Shown here: positions 46,819-58,646 of the stretch, piece after piece
Layout: every line of letters starts with the position of its first letter
Position numbering within the stretch: position 1 is the stretch's first letter
Assembly (NCBI RefSeq): GCF_015706575.1
Contig: NW_024037064.1
Coordinates: 8,285,606 to 8,349,605 of the forward strand
Reading direction: 5' to 3'
Source of the DNA: Patiria miniata
Taxonomy: Eukaryota; Echinodermata; Asteroidea; Valvatida; Asterinidae
Length of the DNA: 64,000 bases
The notes under the pieces: generated by a model
What the model saw: only the letters and a program-made list of their open reading frames with translations
Database searches by the model: none
What the model was told of the DNA's origin: nothing
Position numbers and translations under genes: made by a program

Positions 46819-46854
46819 CTCGCAATAGGCACAAAGAGCAGCTGCCCCCTCTTT
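46819..46854 (-). CDS. 36-nt exon with a CxxC pair (copy B)
   Basis: KEGAAALCAYCE, phase 0, between TTTCTCAG and GTGAGA. See the partner at 6744-6779 for the argument that this is coding. Confidence 0.6.
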
Positions 46855-47020
46855 CTGAGAAAAAGAAACATTTTGTAATTTGGCTTATAGTTAGTTATTC
46901 TTGGTTTCTTGGGAATTGTAAATGAATTATTGTATATACAAGCTGCCTAGTGACCATTAAAGTGAGATGTTGTCCTCCATGCCCTCCATCACATGTCCAT
47001 CACAAACCAAGTAACAACTA

Positions 47021-47864
47021 AAAAGGGTGTATTAAAAAGGTAATCTAAAATCAATTGGCTCATATGTAACAGTTACAAAATTTTTAGAATGTCAAAGCGG
47101 TTTTATCTTAAAGGTTAATTTACTAACTTTCAATAGATACCATAATTACACCTCTTCAGTCTTATATGACTAAGCACTGCTGCTTGAAAACAACGACAAA
47201 ACCTCTCCTTTTCCAAGTTTACTGATTATGTGGTGAGTTAAGCTGTCGGAAGAATTCACTGTGGCAGCTGTGGACAGTGCGTTAAAAGGGGTAGGCCTTT
47301 GTTGGAGATTATGTGGTTTGGGTTAAGAATGGAACCATATGTTGTCCATTAATTATTTATCATTCCAAAAATTTTGTTTTTCATCACAAACTAGCAATGG
47401 CATATCACAAATCTGTCAAACATAGCTTGTAATGGGCATAGCGCACTTTTTAGGACAGCTGGATTTGCCACTGAATCAGGTAACCTTCGAAAAAGTAGGT
47501 GTGAGGCCGTGTGGTGAGAACACAATCTCTGGAATGATCAATTATTCATCGACTATTTTATTGTGTGTAATTTTATGCAACAACTGTAGCTGACACACCC
47601 TTTTAAGGCACAATCACAGCGACAGAGCATTCTTCCGAGAGCTTATTTCACCACTTATATTTAGCAAACTTGGAAAACGAGTTGTTTTTTGCTTTTGTTT
47701 TGCAATCAATGATGCTCAGTCATCTGTGACTGAAAAGGTGCAATTATGGTATCGATCGAAAGCCATTGAACCACCCTTTAAGATGATACCACTTTGACAT
47801 GCAACAACTTCCTAACTTTTACATATCTGCCATTTGATTGAAGATTACCTTTTTTTACACGCTG
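47021..47864. mobile_element. 844-bp fold-back MITE in a copy B intron
   Basis: TA flanks at 47019-47020 and 47865-47866. Long imperfect arms: AAAAAGGTAATCT, CATATGTAACAGTTA and ATACCATAATTACACCT on the left meet their complements on the right. Copy A lacks it at about 6985. Its outer GGGTGTATT/CGTGTAAA ends resemble the other CAGGGTG fold-backs here. Confidence 0.8.
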
Positions 47865-48363
47865 TAGAAATGAAATTTGACAAAGGCATTCATTCCGGGT
47901 ATTTTTCAGCCCCTGTTAATTTCGACTCGACTTGCAATTGTGAATGGAATCGTGCTTTATTTGTGACTGAGCTTAGGATTTACTTGTTATTGACTCAACC
48001 ATAAAACTGTAAACCAAGGCACAGGATTCTTGCATGTAATCTGTATGTCAGCATTTCAAAATCAAACGCCACACAATTGTATTCTCATGCGCAACGACTG
48101 ACCAAGCGAGGGCGGTATTAACATCATCCTGTAAAAACGTAGCAGTTCGCGGACTCTGGGTAAGAGTATCGCAACTTAATTCAAGAGAGACAATTCAAGA
48201 TGCTTACATTGCACTTGGCGGCCTTTAATCTTGTCATCTTATGTTTGACACGAATTTCATTGATGTCATTGACCAACAGAGCGTTAATTTTACCAAAGGG
48301 GTTCTCATTGGTACGAAAATCTTCGCTAAAAACAAAGAAATTATATATCAAAAGAAAACTTAC

Positions 48364-48411
48364 TGGCCGGCATGTACAGCCACTGCTAACTTCAGGACAT
48401 TTTAAGCGAGG
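48364..48411 (-). CDS. 48-nt Cys-rich exon (copy B)
   Basis: PRLKCPEVSSGCTCRP, phase 0 in and out. All three Cys match copy A (7417-7464). Confidence 0.65.
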
Positions 48412-48989
48412 CTGAAAACAAAAATCACATTTATTAATGCTCAAACAGCTACGAACACCAAAACCAATACAAAGTAGAGGCTAAATTCTAAGAGTGTTTT
48501 ATCATACTCATGCAATCACTGTTTCATTATTTACTGCTTGACTTGACGACCTGAGAACTTTACTCACGGAAATAAAACACTTGAAAAGTTAATGCTGCAA
48601 GAACGCATGCTGCAAGAACGTATGTGTGTATCGCATACACTTAGCGAACGCTGGCCTAAAAGGACGCGCACACCAGTTACATGACACCTGAATAATTAAC
48701 AACATTCTTATGTCATAACACTAGTTAACACTGTTCACGACACAGCCTTTTCCATAGTTGCAATTTTCGTATTTTCTCTCAACCTTGATTCAAATTTTTT
48801 CCAGTAGATTCCTCGGCTAGACCGATATCCATTGTATCAAGGGGTGTAACATTTTCTTAGAGTAAAACCAATATTTAACACCAATCTCCATGACTCCACG
48901 TGCAAGTTATCGTGCAAATATTGTATTCTATAGAACGATGTTCCTATTATCTTTGCAAAAGTATCTTTGCAAAAGACGAGGAAACTCAC

Positions 48990-49064
48990 CCCTTGCTGAT
49001 GACATACTTCGGTTGATTCTTTTAAGATCGACCCCTTGCATCGCCCACACATTGTCAAGATTTC
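48990..49064 (-). CDS. 75-nt exon with CxxC knuckle after UPA (copy B)
   Basis: Twenty-five codons starting EILTMCGRCKGS, with an extra Cys in TEVCHQQG that copy A lacks. GTGAGT donor. The following Cys exon near 48737-48775 (KYENCNYGKGC) is shifted by small indels and its borders are unclear, so splicing of copy B may differ there. Confidence 0.6.
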
Positions 49065-49376
49065 CTTCAGTTGATAAGGATAACATTTTATATTTTATTA
49101 ATAATAATATAGTATAATATCGTGATTTTGTTTGTTCTCGCACTTGTACATATTCTTATGATATGAGAAATGTGTGTAACTGTTGCACGTCTGTTGCCTT
49201 TTTTGAGATGGGAAAGCACATTGTGTTTCTATAAGTAGTATCTACCAAATCAAAGAAGAGAGGACCTTAGGCTCGCCCCTCTGCATGGATAAGCATAATT
49301 CACAAAAGTTAGGAACCAGATAAGAACGGTTCTGACTTGGCGTCGTCCGTTTTACATTTACTTGACGCTTACTTAC

Positions 49377-49556
49377 TTGCTTCGGACAGATCGACAGAAG
49401 AACTTCAGTTTGGTTGCTCAAATCGTTCGTTGGAGAGCGCTGGTGAGTACGAGCAACGCAGTACAAGCCTTCGTCTTGCCGTTTCCCCGCTTGCCGTTTC
49501 AGAACAAATGTTACAGAGTTCTCAGTGGAAACTCGTATGCTTTCTTTATTAATCAC
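49377..49556 (-). CDS. UPA domain exon 2 (copy B)
   Basis: Sixty codons, phase 0, starting VINKESIRVSTENSVTFVLK and ending LLSICPKQ at a GTAAGT donor. Partner of 8749-8928. Confidence 0.75.
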
Positions 49557-49811
49557 CTATTTGAAAATATATTTGATTTGACAAATGGAATATTACTTCA
49601 AATCGCAAATTATATCTAAAGAAGGTATAGAGAGAGTTTATTTGACTTCCACGTTGCTTGAAATGCATGCAACCGATGTAACTCTGAGGATTGACCCCAG
49701 AGTCACTTTCGGAAGCCTCGATTGTAAAAATTAAGAGCTACCCATACCCAAGAACTTGCAGCATGATCGCACAAACAAAAGAAGAATGGGAAGGTTTTTT
49801 TCTGTACCAAC

Positions 49812-49940
49812 CTGTTCATTCGCTCCTCGAATTGCCCAACCATCATCAATATCGGACATTTTCACGGCCAAGTTCCCACTATCCCAGAAAAACTCAATAT
49901 TTCTGAAGTCGTCCAACATCACTGATTTCATGTTTTCCTC
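49812..49940 (-). CDS. UPA domain exon 1 (copy B)
   Basis: Forty-three codons, phase 0, EENMKSVMLDDFRNIEFFW onward. Partner of 9182-9310 with a few conservative substitutions. Confidence 0.8.
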
Positions 49941-50097
49941 CTTTTTGAGTACATACTGTGTAGAGATTTCAATTACAAATACGGTGAGTTATAATTTGGT
50001 CAAAAACGTTAGTTGTAAGTTGCTTCATTTATAATTACATGCACTGTTTTGTTGCATAACCATTTGACAATTTGAAGCATTTTAAGTCTTTACGTAC

Positions 50098-50745
50098 CTC
50101 TTCGACATTTTTCTCGTCGTTCCAAGCATGGACCCGAAATGCATACTGGCGACATTGCGTGTCAAGTAGGCCTCCAAAGGCACCGACCTTCAGCCGCTTA
50201 CTGCTACCGGGAGTTGGTGCACCAACTAAAGAAAAGTTGGTGAAATGATCGACAAGGACAAAAACCTTTTTCTCTGTGACTAATGCAGAATTACCATCCT
50301 CCCACTGCTTCTCTTCCGAGTCGTCATGACGCATCCTGACAACCAGCTTGTCGTATTTGTGACTCACCAAAACGGCGTGGTGAGGAAAGGAGAGCACAAC
50401 GCTTTCTTCAAATCTCAACCCTTCAGGGCCGCAATGGACATTTTGTGAAAGGGAAACCTCCGTCGGTTCAACAGCGTTATTCGGTGGTGCTGTAGGGTCT
50501 ACATAGATGTAAACTTGCTGAGGAGAGCCTGGAGCTATTGCACCACGCGGGATGGTGAGGTGCACACCGTACTCTTTCAGGGACAAGCTTCCACCCTTCT
50601 CATTGAAGTAACCCATGGCGATGTAGGGTAACTTTAGTCTTCTTTCAAGCCGCTCACTTGCAGTTAGATTCTCCGTGAGCTTGTTGATTTTATTTAACAC
50701 CAGTTGTAAATGGCTCGGCTCTTGTAATCTCTGCACCTCGGTGTC
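50098..50745 (-). CDS. ZU5 domain exon with UPA start (copy B)
   Basis: Exon of 216 codons, phase 0 to 0, same borders as 9493-10140. ZU5 runs from MGYFNEKGGSLSLKEYGVHL to VDHFTNFSLVG. The HFT motif is kept (codons at 50239-50247). Substitutions such as QNYDKLF to HKYDKLV are scattered with no indel over 648 nt. Sequence just past the donor is quite different from copy A, as expected for intron. This exon is the best anchor for any search of the family. Confidence 0.9.
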
Positions 50746-51231
50746 CTGAGTGGTCTAAAACAAGTTTACAATGCATAACAAAATCTTCAGTTTTATAATA
50801 CTTCGATTGATCATGGTCATTATTTTTTATTGAACAATAAGTTCATTTGGTTTTGTTTGTAAAGTTTATTTTACTCCGAGATTCGAAAATTACACTGCCT
50901 TTTTTTTGTTCTTAGCCTGCAAATTTCGAAACAAAGAAACGAAAACGATTAATAAATTCTCTAATGGTATCAATTATTCCAAAAGAAGTGGAAAATGTTT
51001 GTTTCAGATAAGTGCTTAATAACTGAAGAAGAATCAATCTCCTTATAAACAAACAGCTGCACCGATCGCTAGAACATGACTTGTTATTCTTCTATGTTGT
51101 GTGAAAATTTTAAATGGAATACTTGAGTGCATTCTTTGCACATTAACTCTACACATTTTTTTAAAGTAAAACCATTTCACCTCTGCCCTATCTTTCTGAC
51201 ATTTAGACACATCTTTTGTTTACATTGTTAC

Positions 51232-51401
51232 CTTCTCTTGACGAATATCCTCCAAAGTAGCCGCTGTGTGGTACTTTGATGGCGTGCCTTGAATGTGCGT
51301 GTCTGTGCTAGCCGTCTGCAAAGTTTTCTTGCCAGTAGAGAGGTTGCCGATACCTTGAGAGGGGTAACTTCTTGTTGCTATCTTAACGGTCGGTTTTGCG
51401 C
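51232..51401 (-). CDS. 170-nt linker exon before ZU5 (copy B)
   Basis: Phase 1 in, 0 out, encoding AKPTVKIATRSYPSQGIGN onward and ending DIRQEK. The next exon upstream (51868-51978) leaves in phase 1, so the join is in frame. Confidence 0.65.
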
Positions 51402-51867
51402 CTAAAGGAACATCGAAATTTGACAATGGACAGCGTGAATAAAGAACTGTAAAGCAATAAAAGATAATTTAGAAAAGGGAAGTATCTCAAAAAGAGGGCT
51501 ATGTGCAAGTGTGTACCCTGGACCTTTTGAACTTTTTTTGGATTAGACTTCTCAGTGTCATTGAGAGGATTTGTTTTCATGGTTTGATTGTGGCTATCAT
51601 GTGGCTTTACTGGACGGGTTGCAGAATGCTGCAGCTTTTACGTTGAGTTGTCTCCATGAAAAGGGGGATTGAGAATTCAAACAAAACAACGCGGGCTGGG
51701 ATCAAGAAACTAAAAACTTCCTTTGCCAGTGGAAAGGACAACGATTTCGTAAGCAGGAGTTGAAACCCGGAGGAGTCACGCCTGCAAGGACTATAGGAAC
51801 CCCTCCTCTGACCCTGTTACATCCTTTGTGTACTTCTTTATGCGTAATGTGCATTGTAAATATTCAC

Positions 51868-51978
51868 CTTCTGCTTGTGGCTTCGATAAGGCTCTTCTGA
51901 TGGGGAATGAAGTGCGCTTGCGTGTGCGTTTGCCAGATCTATCCTTTCCTCTTGCTTGAAATTTTGCTTTGCCCATTT
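51868..51978 (-). CDS. 111-nt basic linker exon after propeller (copy B)
   Basis: Phase 1 in and out between CAAATAG and GTGAAT. Encodes MGKAKFQARGKDRSGKRTRK then RTSFPIRRALSKPQAEG. Diverged relative of 27633 and 62181. The RSGKRTRKR stretch could act as a nuclear localisation signal, which the acidic relatives lack. The Met codon at its start could in principle serve as an alternative start. Confidence 0.6.
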
Positions 51979-52542
51979 CTATTTGAGTGAGTAAGTAGAC
52001 GAGAAATTGTATTTTTTAAATGAAAAATGAGCACACAAATTCTTAAAATGTCACTAACATACCAAAGTATTACTTGAAAGCGGAAATAGTTTGACATCGG
52101 CTTCAAAAATAAGTGTTATAAATAGAACTGCTATAAGTTAGGTTTTTTTTTTAATGCTCGGCACCCTCACCTAAAATACCTAACTAAAAAACGCTGGCGG
52201 GCAGCCATAAAGTGAGTGTGCAGAATTGACTATGAAGCAAAAAAGAGGAATTTAGAAACGAGAAAAGAGAAATATCTCCAAAAGAGAAAGCTGTTCGACT
52301 CAAAGCGTACATGTACAATGGCTTTAGCTGGACAACATCGACATCTTCGTGCTATTGATTGAAAAATGAGCTAAAACATTCGAAAATCCGAGTGACCGGC
52401 TTTTATGGTCATTTGTCAGTGGTCGTAAAAAATGTGTTTGTTTGGGAATCATTTACTGAAATAAAAGCAACTGGACAGGTTACATATTAGGCTAAAAAGC
52501 TCGATTGAATTCCAAAACATTCAAAATGAAAGTGGCTATTAC

Positions 52543-53136
52543 CTGTATACATCTCCACACGGTTGCCTGCTACAACTGCAAGGTATCGCTGATTAGGTGT
52601 GACGGTAATTGCCTTGGGACATTTCAGGTCCCTGACAATGCATTGAATGAAGTTCAATCGGTTGTCATATTGGTGTATACGCCCTGTTTTACCGCCATCA
52701 TCAGAAACAAGCACGAAGATTGCCGATTTGGTGAAACATAGTCCCAATGATGTAGCTGGTCGAACGTCCATCGTTGGTGGGGTGAAGGTTTTACCACTGC
52801 CTTCAACTACAGATACATTGTGGCGATCACTGACGAGGAATCTGTCGTCGTTTCCAACGGCCAGAAATTCAGGTTTAATCTTGCATCCCGTGACGTGTAG
52901 GATCTTACCATTTTTGGCCCTATGTACAGTCAATACGTTCCTCGCCACATCACCAACTACGATGGTCCCATTTTTCTGGACTGCTACACTGCATGGCAGA
53001 GCAGTCACCAGCCTAGAAGCTTTCTTGCCTTCGTCATGCTGTTCAGTGGAGAACTTGAAGTGTAACGTGCCGTCCATCTTGTACATTAGGACATAATTAC
53101 TAGATTTGTCAATCACCACCAGTCGATGCTGTGTAG
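52543..53136 (-). CDS. NHL-like beta-propeller exon, extra copy
   Basis: Exon of 594 nt, phase 1 in and out; donor GTAATA. Blades: LVVIDKSSNYVLMYKMDG, SVAVQKNGTIVVGD, LAVGNDDRFLVSDRHNV, GRIHQYDNRLNFIQCI and ITVTPNQRYLAVVAGNRVEM. Clearly paralogous to 28123 and 62665 but more diverged than those two are from each other, so this propeller split off before the 40.8-kb duplication. Copy A has no counterpart in 11-20 kb, where transposons fill the place. Confidence 0.8.
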
Positions 53137-53509
53137 CTGAAATGGCATGTGCAGCTGTATAATAAGTTAAATGAAAGTATTCAAATTTAATTGAATATAT
53201 ATACATGTGCCATGACTTACCATGTATAAAATAAAGCAGTCAATGACTTTGTCTTTAATTTATCGCTCTTGACAATTCAGACCTCATTATGCTCTCTGCA
53301 ATCATCAAATTTCTTTACAAAAGTTAAATTAAAGCCACATTGCGTTATGTGTAATTTTCCAAATTCTATACCATAATACGTGAGACACCAACTTAGCAAA
53401 GCGTTCAAGGTGAAAAAAAATAGTGGTGCTGATATCAAAAAGGAGCATTGTCATAGATGGGAATAGACGAGACGGATCATATTTTGTATGAAACAGCTCA
53501 GTGGCATAC

Positions 53510-53707
53510 CTTCATTTATTTGGATGCTTCGTCTGAGATCACCGTTGGTGTCGTATGTCTTTATTTTGCCGTGCTTGCCTGCCACCACTATTTCATTAAA
53601 AGGAGTAGCAGCAACGCAAATTGGCTCAAGCAACTCCGTGCTGCTCAGGATTCCACAGTGTATCCATTTGCTGCGCTCAAGATGGAACGGGGAACGCCCG
53701 GACCAGA
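53510..53707 (-). CDS. N-terminal propeller exon, extra copy
   Basis: Exon of 198 nt, phase 1 in and out, GTATGC donor and GTCATCAG acceptor. Encodes WSGRSPFHLERSKWIHCGIL then CVAATPFNEIVVAGKHGKIK and TYDTNGDLRRSIQINE, one blade and a lead-in. Paralogue of 29068-29352 but shorter at the start. The 57550 exon (phase 1 out) can join it in frame. Confidence 0.7.
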
Positions 53708-54389
53708 CTGATGACACAGTAGTTTCTTTTTGGATGAATAAAGCAAAATTCAAAAATTAATTAGAGTTAATTTTCACCACAATGTTAATTTGAAAAGGGT
53801 ATAATAATAAGAAGGAATGGTCACAATACTGAAGCACAAAGCGTGTATTACTACTGCTGCTGCTGCTGCTACTGCAACTAATAAGAAAAGTATAATACGT
53901 GTAATGGTATCATTAAGGAGACACGTTATCGTAATTTCTTCGCACGATGGGAGACATCAGTCATTAGGGAGACATTTTCATGTCTTCCTAATGTCACAGC
54001 CCTTTAAGAGGCAAAAGTTAGGGCACATTGAAGTTTTTACAATTTGTGCACAAGTTTATGGGAATGTCTCCCAAATGACCCATCCTCTCACTTTTGGAGA
54101 CTGTAATTTCAGCCTAATATAACGACTTACCGGCTAAAATTTTACTTTTTTGTGTATTCAATGTTTTCAAAAACTAACATTCGGTTCTGTTGTTAACATG
54201 CTATAGATACAAGCTGATAGCCTTGGTCAAGGCTATAGATATAGATGTCCATTATCCAGTATAATTTTTGATTTATTTGATGTAGAAACGTTTCGCCTTT
54301 CAGTGGTACGGCAAATATGCTAAAGGATTGTGCAAATTGTGATAAAAGCATGATAATTTGCATGTTGGTTTTTCATGCCATGAATTTTT
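53708..54389. other. Intron with a CTG repeat
   Basis: Interrupted (CTG)n microsatellite at 53851-53875. Otherwise nothing recognised. Confidence 0.5.
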
Positions 54390-54930
54390 TTTCAGATATA
54401 AAGTCATTTCCTATTTGACCTTGGGTGCCCTTTGAGTGGCCAATGAACTTTACATACTCTATTCATATCGTTTGTTCTTGAAAACTTCACTTTCGTATGA
54501 CCCAAGTCTATGTCATAATGTCCTCATACAATGAAAATAATGATCAGACGTGGGAAAAATTAATATCTGACCTGTGGTGACCTTTGAGAGGTCAATGACC
54601 TTTGTAAACCTGTTTATAGATATTTGTACGATTTATTCTTTAAACCCCATCTTTTTTTCACGATTCAAGTCTAAATGAAAGATGTTCATGCTATAACCAG
54701 AATTTTCATATAATAGAACATTTTATATCCAACCTCTGGTGACCTTACCAGAGGTCATGACCTTTGTTAAACCATAGCCTACCTATGGATATTGATACAA
54801 TTAACACAATGGTAAATGCCCCTTTTTTCATAACCCAATTCTAAAACTTGACTCTTTGTGCAAGGAAAAAATTCAGATGTTGGGACATCATATTTGACCT
54901 CCCATTAGCAAGGTGAGGAATAACCCCCCA
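54390..54930 (-). repeat. AAGGTCA satellite-like repeat, inverse block
   Basis: About three to four units of 150-170 bp with CTCTGGTGACCTT, AGAGGTCA..TGACCTTTG and GACCCAAGTCTA. Inverse orientation to 56090-56640. Confidence 0.75.
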
Positions 54931-55398
54931 AATATTACTTTTCACGTTATGTACATCATGTTAAAGCGAAAATCATTGGCTTTCCAATGATGCAAAAATT
55001 ATTTTTGTTGCCTAATTTAATCCAAAGATATGACGAAGGAACTTTAATATGTCCTGCCAAGTTTCGCTAACCACATTTCGAGAAAAACGGCTTTGAAAAA
55101 AACACGCATTGGGCCGCCAACGGCAGTGGTAAACGTTCTTCACTTTTTCCACTTTTGTGGGTACTTGTACAAAGACACACGATCCAAGAATCCTTTGCCC
55201 TTGCCTCCAAGCTATTTATCTCTCCCTGTCAGGCGCCTTAATTGTTCATACAATCAATTTGTCCATAATCATTAGCAACTTTCATCCTAAATCATGATCA
55301 TGTGCATCCAATCAATTTGTCCATAATCATTAGAAACTTACATCCTAAATCATAACAAATAATATAGTATATCGCTCATTATAATTCTTGTTAAGCAA

Positions 55399-55399
<1 letters not shown>

Positions 55400-55426
<27 letters not shown>
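55400..55426. repeat. (TA)n microsatellite
   Basis: About 13 TA units. Confidence 0.95.
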
Positions 55427-55429
<3 letters not shown>

Positions 55430-55509
55430 CTGGTCTCAACTCAAAATGAGTAAACTTCAAACTTGCAAACTTCAAGCAATAAACAGGTCTTTTCCCCCAA
55501 TAGGGGGTA

Positions 55510-55700
55510 TATATGGTAAAAGGTAAAGGTAAAACTAGTTCCCCGAGTATTACCCTGGTTATTCCCGGGACTGAGAGAGGTTGGGTCAGCCGCCCCATTC
55601 GGCGGATGGTTACTCCGCCGAGTGCCCTGTGGTCCCCGGGGTCTCTTTACCTCCCCGGTCCCGGGGAACCTTGTGACAAGGCCTGGCCGCGGTAACTAGT
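55510..55700. other. GC-rich island with stable hairpins
   Basis: About 190 bp of strongly GC-rich DNA in an AT-rich setting. CGGCGGA and TCCGCCG (about 55602-55622) form one stem; CCCCGGGG and GGTCCCGGGG elements form others; ACTAGT occurs near both ends. It resembles a structured RNA gene or SINE body, but I could not match tRNA A/B boxes or 5S elements. It is not conserved in copy A. Confidence 0.35.
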
Positions 55701-55864
55701 CAACTTTCGTGACCACCTGACCAAGCCCTGGCACAGAGGAAAAAACAACCCCAAAAATTAAACCACACCAATTTTTTTGTGCGCCATTTTTGATTGCGGG
55801 AGGTTACTAGGTACGTAGTTGCAGCCTCGCTGAACAAGTGCGCCATTATCTTACAGGAATCTTG

Positions 55865-56092
55865 CTAACTGCACATGAAATCACCAATGAGAATATCTGA
55901 ACCGGCCTCTGACAGATGGACATTGTCGCGCCTGAAGTACCTGTGTTCGTGAGTGGCGACACTATGGCTGATAAAAGATGCATAAGCGAGCCGCAGTACT
56001 CTTCTTTTGGCGCACTTATTTATTTGTGACGTACAACGCTCATAACCATAGGTTAAACATAATAAGTAACGGCCATCATATACAAAGTTCAT
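55865..56092 (-). pseudogene. SGNH-hydrolase-like fragment
   Basis: The frame contains RRVLRLAYASFISHSVATHE and RYFRRDNVHLSEAGSDILI. DxVHLSxxG is the block with the catalytic Asp and His of SGNH/GDSL hydrolases. The rest of the enzyme is absent and the frame starts in the satellite repeat, so this is a fragment. Some LINEs carry such an esterase in ORF1, a plausible source. Confidence 0.45.
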
Positions 56093-56640
56093 TCACCTCG
56101 CAAAGGTCATCAGAGGTCAAATATGAAATGTCTACATATCTGTAAACTCATGGCATGGCAAAAATACCCACAATTTAAATATGGGTATTAAAAAAGTGGT
56201 GTTATATATATGATACGCAAAGTTCATTGACCCTTTAAAGGTCATCGGAGGTTAGATATGAGATTCCTTACAAATGTAATTCTTTTCATAGCATAAGCCA
56301 CTTAACATTATGACCTGGGTCTTGAAAGAAAAATTGGGGTGAAAGGGTGCATCGTATAAATAACTGTAAATAGAGTATGTGCATTTAATACAAAGATCAT
56401 TGACCTCTGGAAAGTCATCAAAAGTAAATTGGGAATTTTTTCGCATTTTGGTCGTTATTTACATTGTATGAAGACTATACATAGACTTGGGTCATAGGAA
56501 AGTGATGTTTTCAAGAACAATACTTATAAATTGAGTGTTCAAAGGTCATTGACCCCTAAAAGGTCACCAGGGGTCAGATATGACATGCCTTTATATCTGA
56601 ATTTTTTTCATGGTATGAAGACCCCACATGCCAAGTTTCT
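56090..56640 (+). repeat. AAGGTCA satellite-like repeat, direct block
   Basis: Four units starting near 56090, 56221, 56395 and 56545, each with TTCATTGACC, AAGGTCAtCaGAGGTCA, ATGAAAT and AAGTGaTGTT. Together with 54390-54930 it forms inverted flanks around the GC island and the hydrolase fragment. Confidence 0.8.
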
Positions 56641-56644
56641 TGTT

Positions 56645-57294
56645 GTTTTTTTTTACAAAATGCACAATTCTTTTCCTATGCCGCACCACTATATAAGTAA
56701 GCTTGTTTCTCGTAATATCGGTGTTAAATATTGGTCTAAACTTCGCTCGTTTCTACCTTCATCTACTCTGATCACATTTTATAACATCCTAGTCTTACCC
56801 TACCTTAATTACTGCAATATCATGTGCGCGCGCACCAGTAACAATAAACTTCATTCACTCATTGTCATCACCCTAATGAGAGCAATCAGGATCTGCACTC
56901 ACTCACCTCCTCGAGATAGAACTGCCCCTCTTTTTGCTAAACTGCGTACCTCGACTCTGTCCAGCATTGTTTCAAATGTTTTTTTTTAACCAAGGTGTTT
57001 GATGTCATGTCAATGTTATCAGGTTTTTTTTGTCTTATCCGTCAATTTGGTCTTCCTGTATATCTGTTTGTCTGTGTGCCTTTGTCTGTCTGATTTGTAT
57101 GTCTAATCGTTTCACAGTATTTATTTAATTAGTTATTATTTTAAGGCATCACTATACAAGCTTCGGCCTACAGAATATGCCTCCATGTATGTGCCGGCAA
57201 TGGTATATTTCTTTGTAATTATATTGTTATTTCTTGTATATATCAATTGTGCCGTGCACAATGGAAATGAATGTGAACTGAACTGAACTGAACT
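56645..57294 (+). mobile_element. 5'-truncated LINE, RT thumb and 3' tail
   Basis: Encodes GVKYWSKLRSFLPSSTLITF and FYNILVLPYLNYCNIMCA, the region just after the reverse transcriptase palm in CR1/Jockey-type LINEs, then a stop and a 3' UTR ending in (GAACT)n at 57275-57294. Sequence homologous to copy A resumes directly after it, so it is a copy B insertion. Confidence 0.75.
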
Positions 57295-57549
57295 AGTCAC
57301 AAGCATGCTGTGCACCAAGCCCGAACATTACAGTAACATCATGCGGCCATAACATGCAAATAAGTTCACTTACATTGACGGACTCGTGTCATTTTAAATA
57401 GAAACACATATATTTCGCATAGAACTTCCATGCAAAATATTAGTTTAATGCTGTTCAGTTCAAAGGTTTCAAACCTAAAGACAAAAGTAATGCATAGGGC
57501 TCTCTTACAAACCCTCATTTATTCTCAATTTCAAAAATATAATTTTCAC

Positions 57550-57643
57550 CCAGTGATTGCTCCCCAAACACATCTGTGCCGAATTTACTCTCCTTTTGGT
57601 CCGAGCTAGGGTTGAATTCTTCGTCCACGTCTGTTTCACCGGT
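57550..57643 (-). CDS. 94-nt acidic linker exon (copy B)
   Basis: Phase 0 in, 1 out: TGETDVDEEFNPSSDQKESK then FGTDVFGEQSL. Acceptor TTTTTCGCAG and donor GTGAAA match copy A. The frame is open upstream to an ATG at 57718 with a hydrophobic run (FILYWIFTTCVYINFS), so a first exon with a signal anchor is possible. Copy A has no ATG there, which favours the internal-exon model. Confidence 0.55.
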
Positions 57644-58587
57644 CTGCGAAAAATTAATGTAAACACAAGTCGTGAAGATCCAATAAAGTATAAATCTGCG
57701 ATAATAAGCCCTAAACATCTAATGGAAATTCTGTGACTTGGGTATGTATACTAATTTCGGCTCAACAATATTGCCCTTTTTTTAATACATTAAGATTGAT
57801 GGATGATCAAATTACAAGTTACTGTCGCTTTTGCATATTTTGTAAGTTTAACCAACGAGTGATTTTGTTTAAAGGATTACCGAGAACTCCAGGGTTTAGA
57901 TAAAAGTCTTCAGACGTTGAGAGGTAACCTAGAACTTAATTTATCACGTCTCACAGAACTGGACCGAGAGATTGCAGCCACGAAACAAGAACTCGACGAA
58001 TCGCACAGCGAAGAGGGACGACGAGAGTTAAACGATAATTTGAGCGACTTGAATGTTGAAAGATCTGCCAGGTTAGAAGCCGCAAAAGCCAACGAACGAG
58101 GGCTCAAAAGTCAGATCGCTAGAATCAAAGAAACGATTAATAAAATATTAGGCGACGACACGACTCTGGCGGAAAAGATTAGAACTCTGTTTAGAGAACA
58201 AGGTTTGACCATAGTGAGCATTTTAGCCGCTTTTAGTTTAGCCATTCAGCAAGATAGTGAGTAGCATCGTCGCTGGCGTGAGAGGTGCGGGTGTCCCACA
58301 CCATCGCCCACACCTACACCTACGCCACCAAAAGGCGGTATCAAAGAGTGGATTTCAAAACAACTCGCTAATTTTGCATCTGCTCTTAAAAAACTCGGAG
58401 CGAGCGCGTTGGGTGCTCTGCCGGGTATCATAGGCAGCGTACTCAGTTGGATATTTAACGCGCTGAGTAAGTCCGTATCGTGGTTGGCCGAACACGTGTG
58501 GGCTTTGTTTTTGGGTGTGGGAGCCTGGGTGTTTGCGTACCTGCAAAAACGATGGTAGTCATAGTTGAAATAAAGTTTGACAAAAAA

Positions 58588-58640
58588 AACACAAAAAAAT
58601 AAGCCTTACACACTTTGTGCTGGTAAGGCTTATTTTTGTG
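58588..58640. terminator. Perfect hairpin between convergent remnants
   Basis: AATAAGCCTTAC and GTAAGGCTTATT flank a short loop, with A-rich and T-rich shoulders. It lies just beyond the end of the plus-strand remnant, in the place of a bidirectional 3'-end signal. Role inferred. Confidence 0.45.
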
Positions 58641-58646
58641 TGTGTG

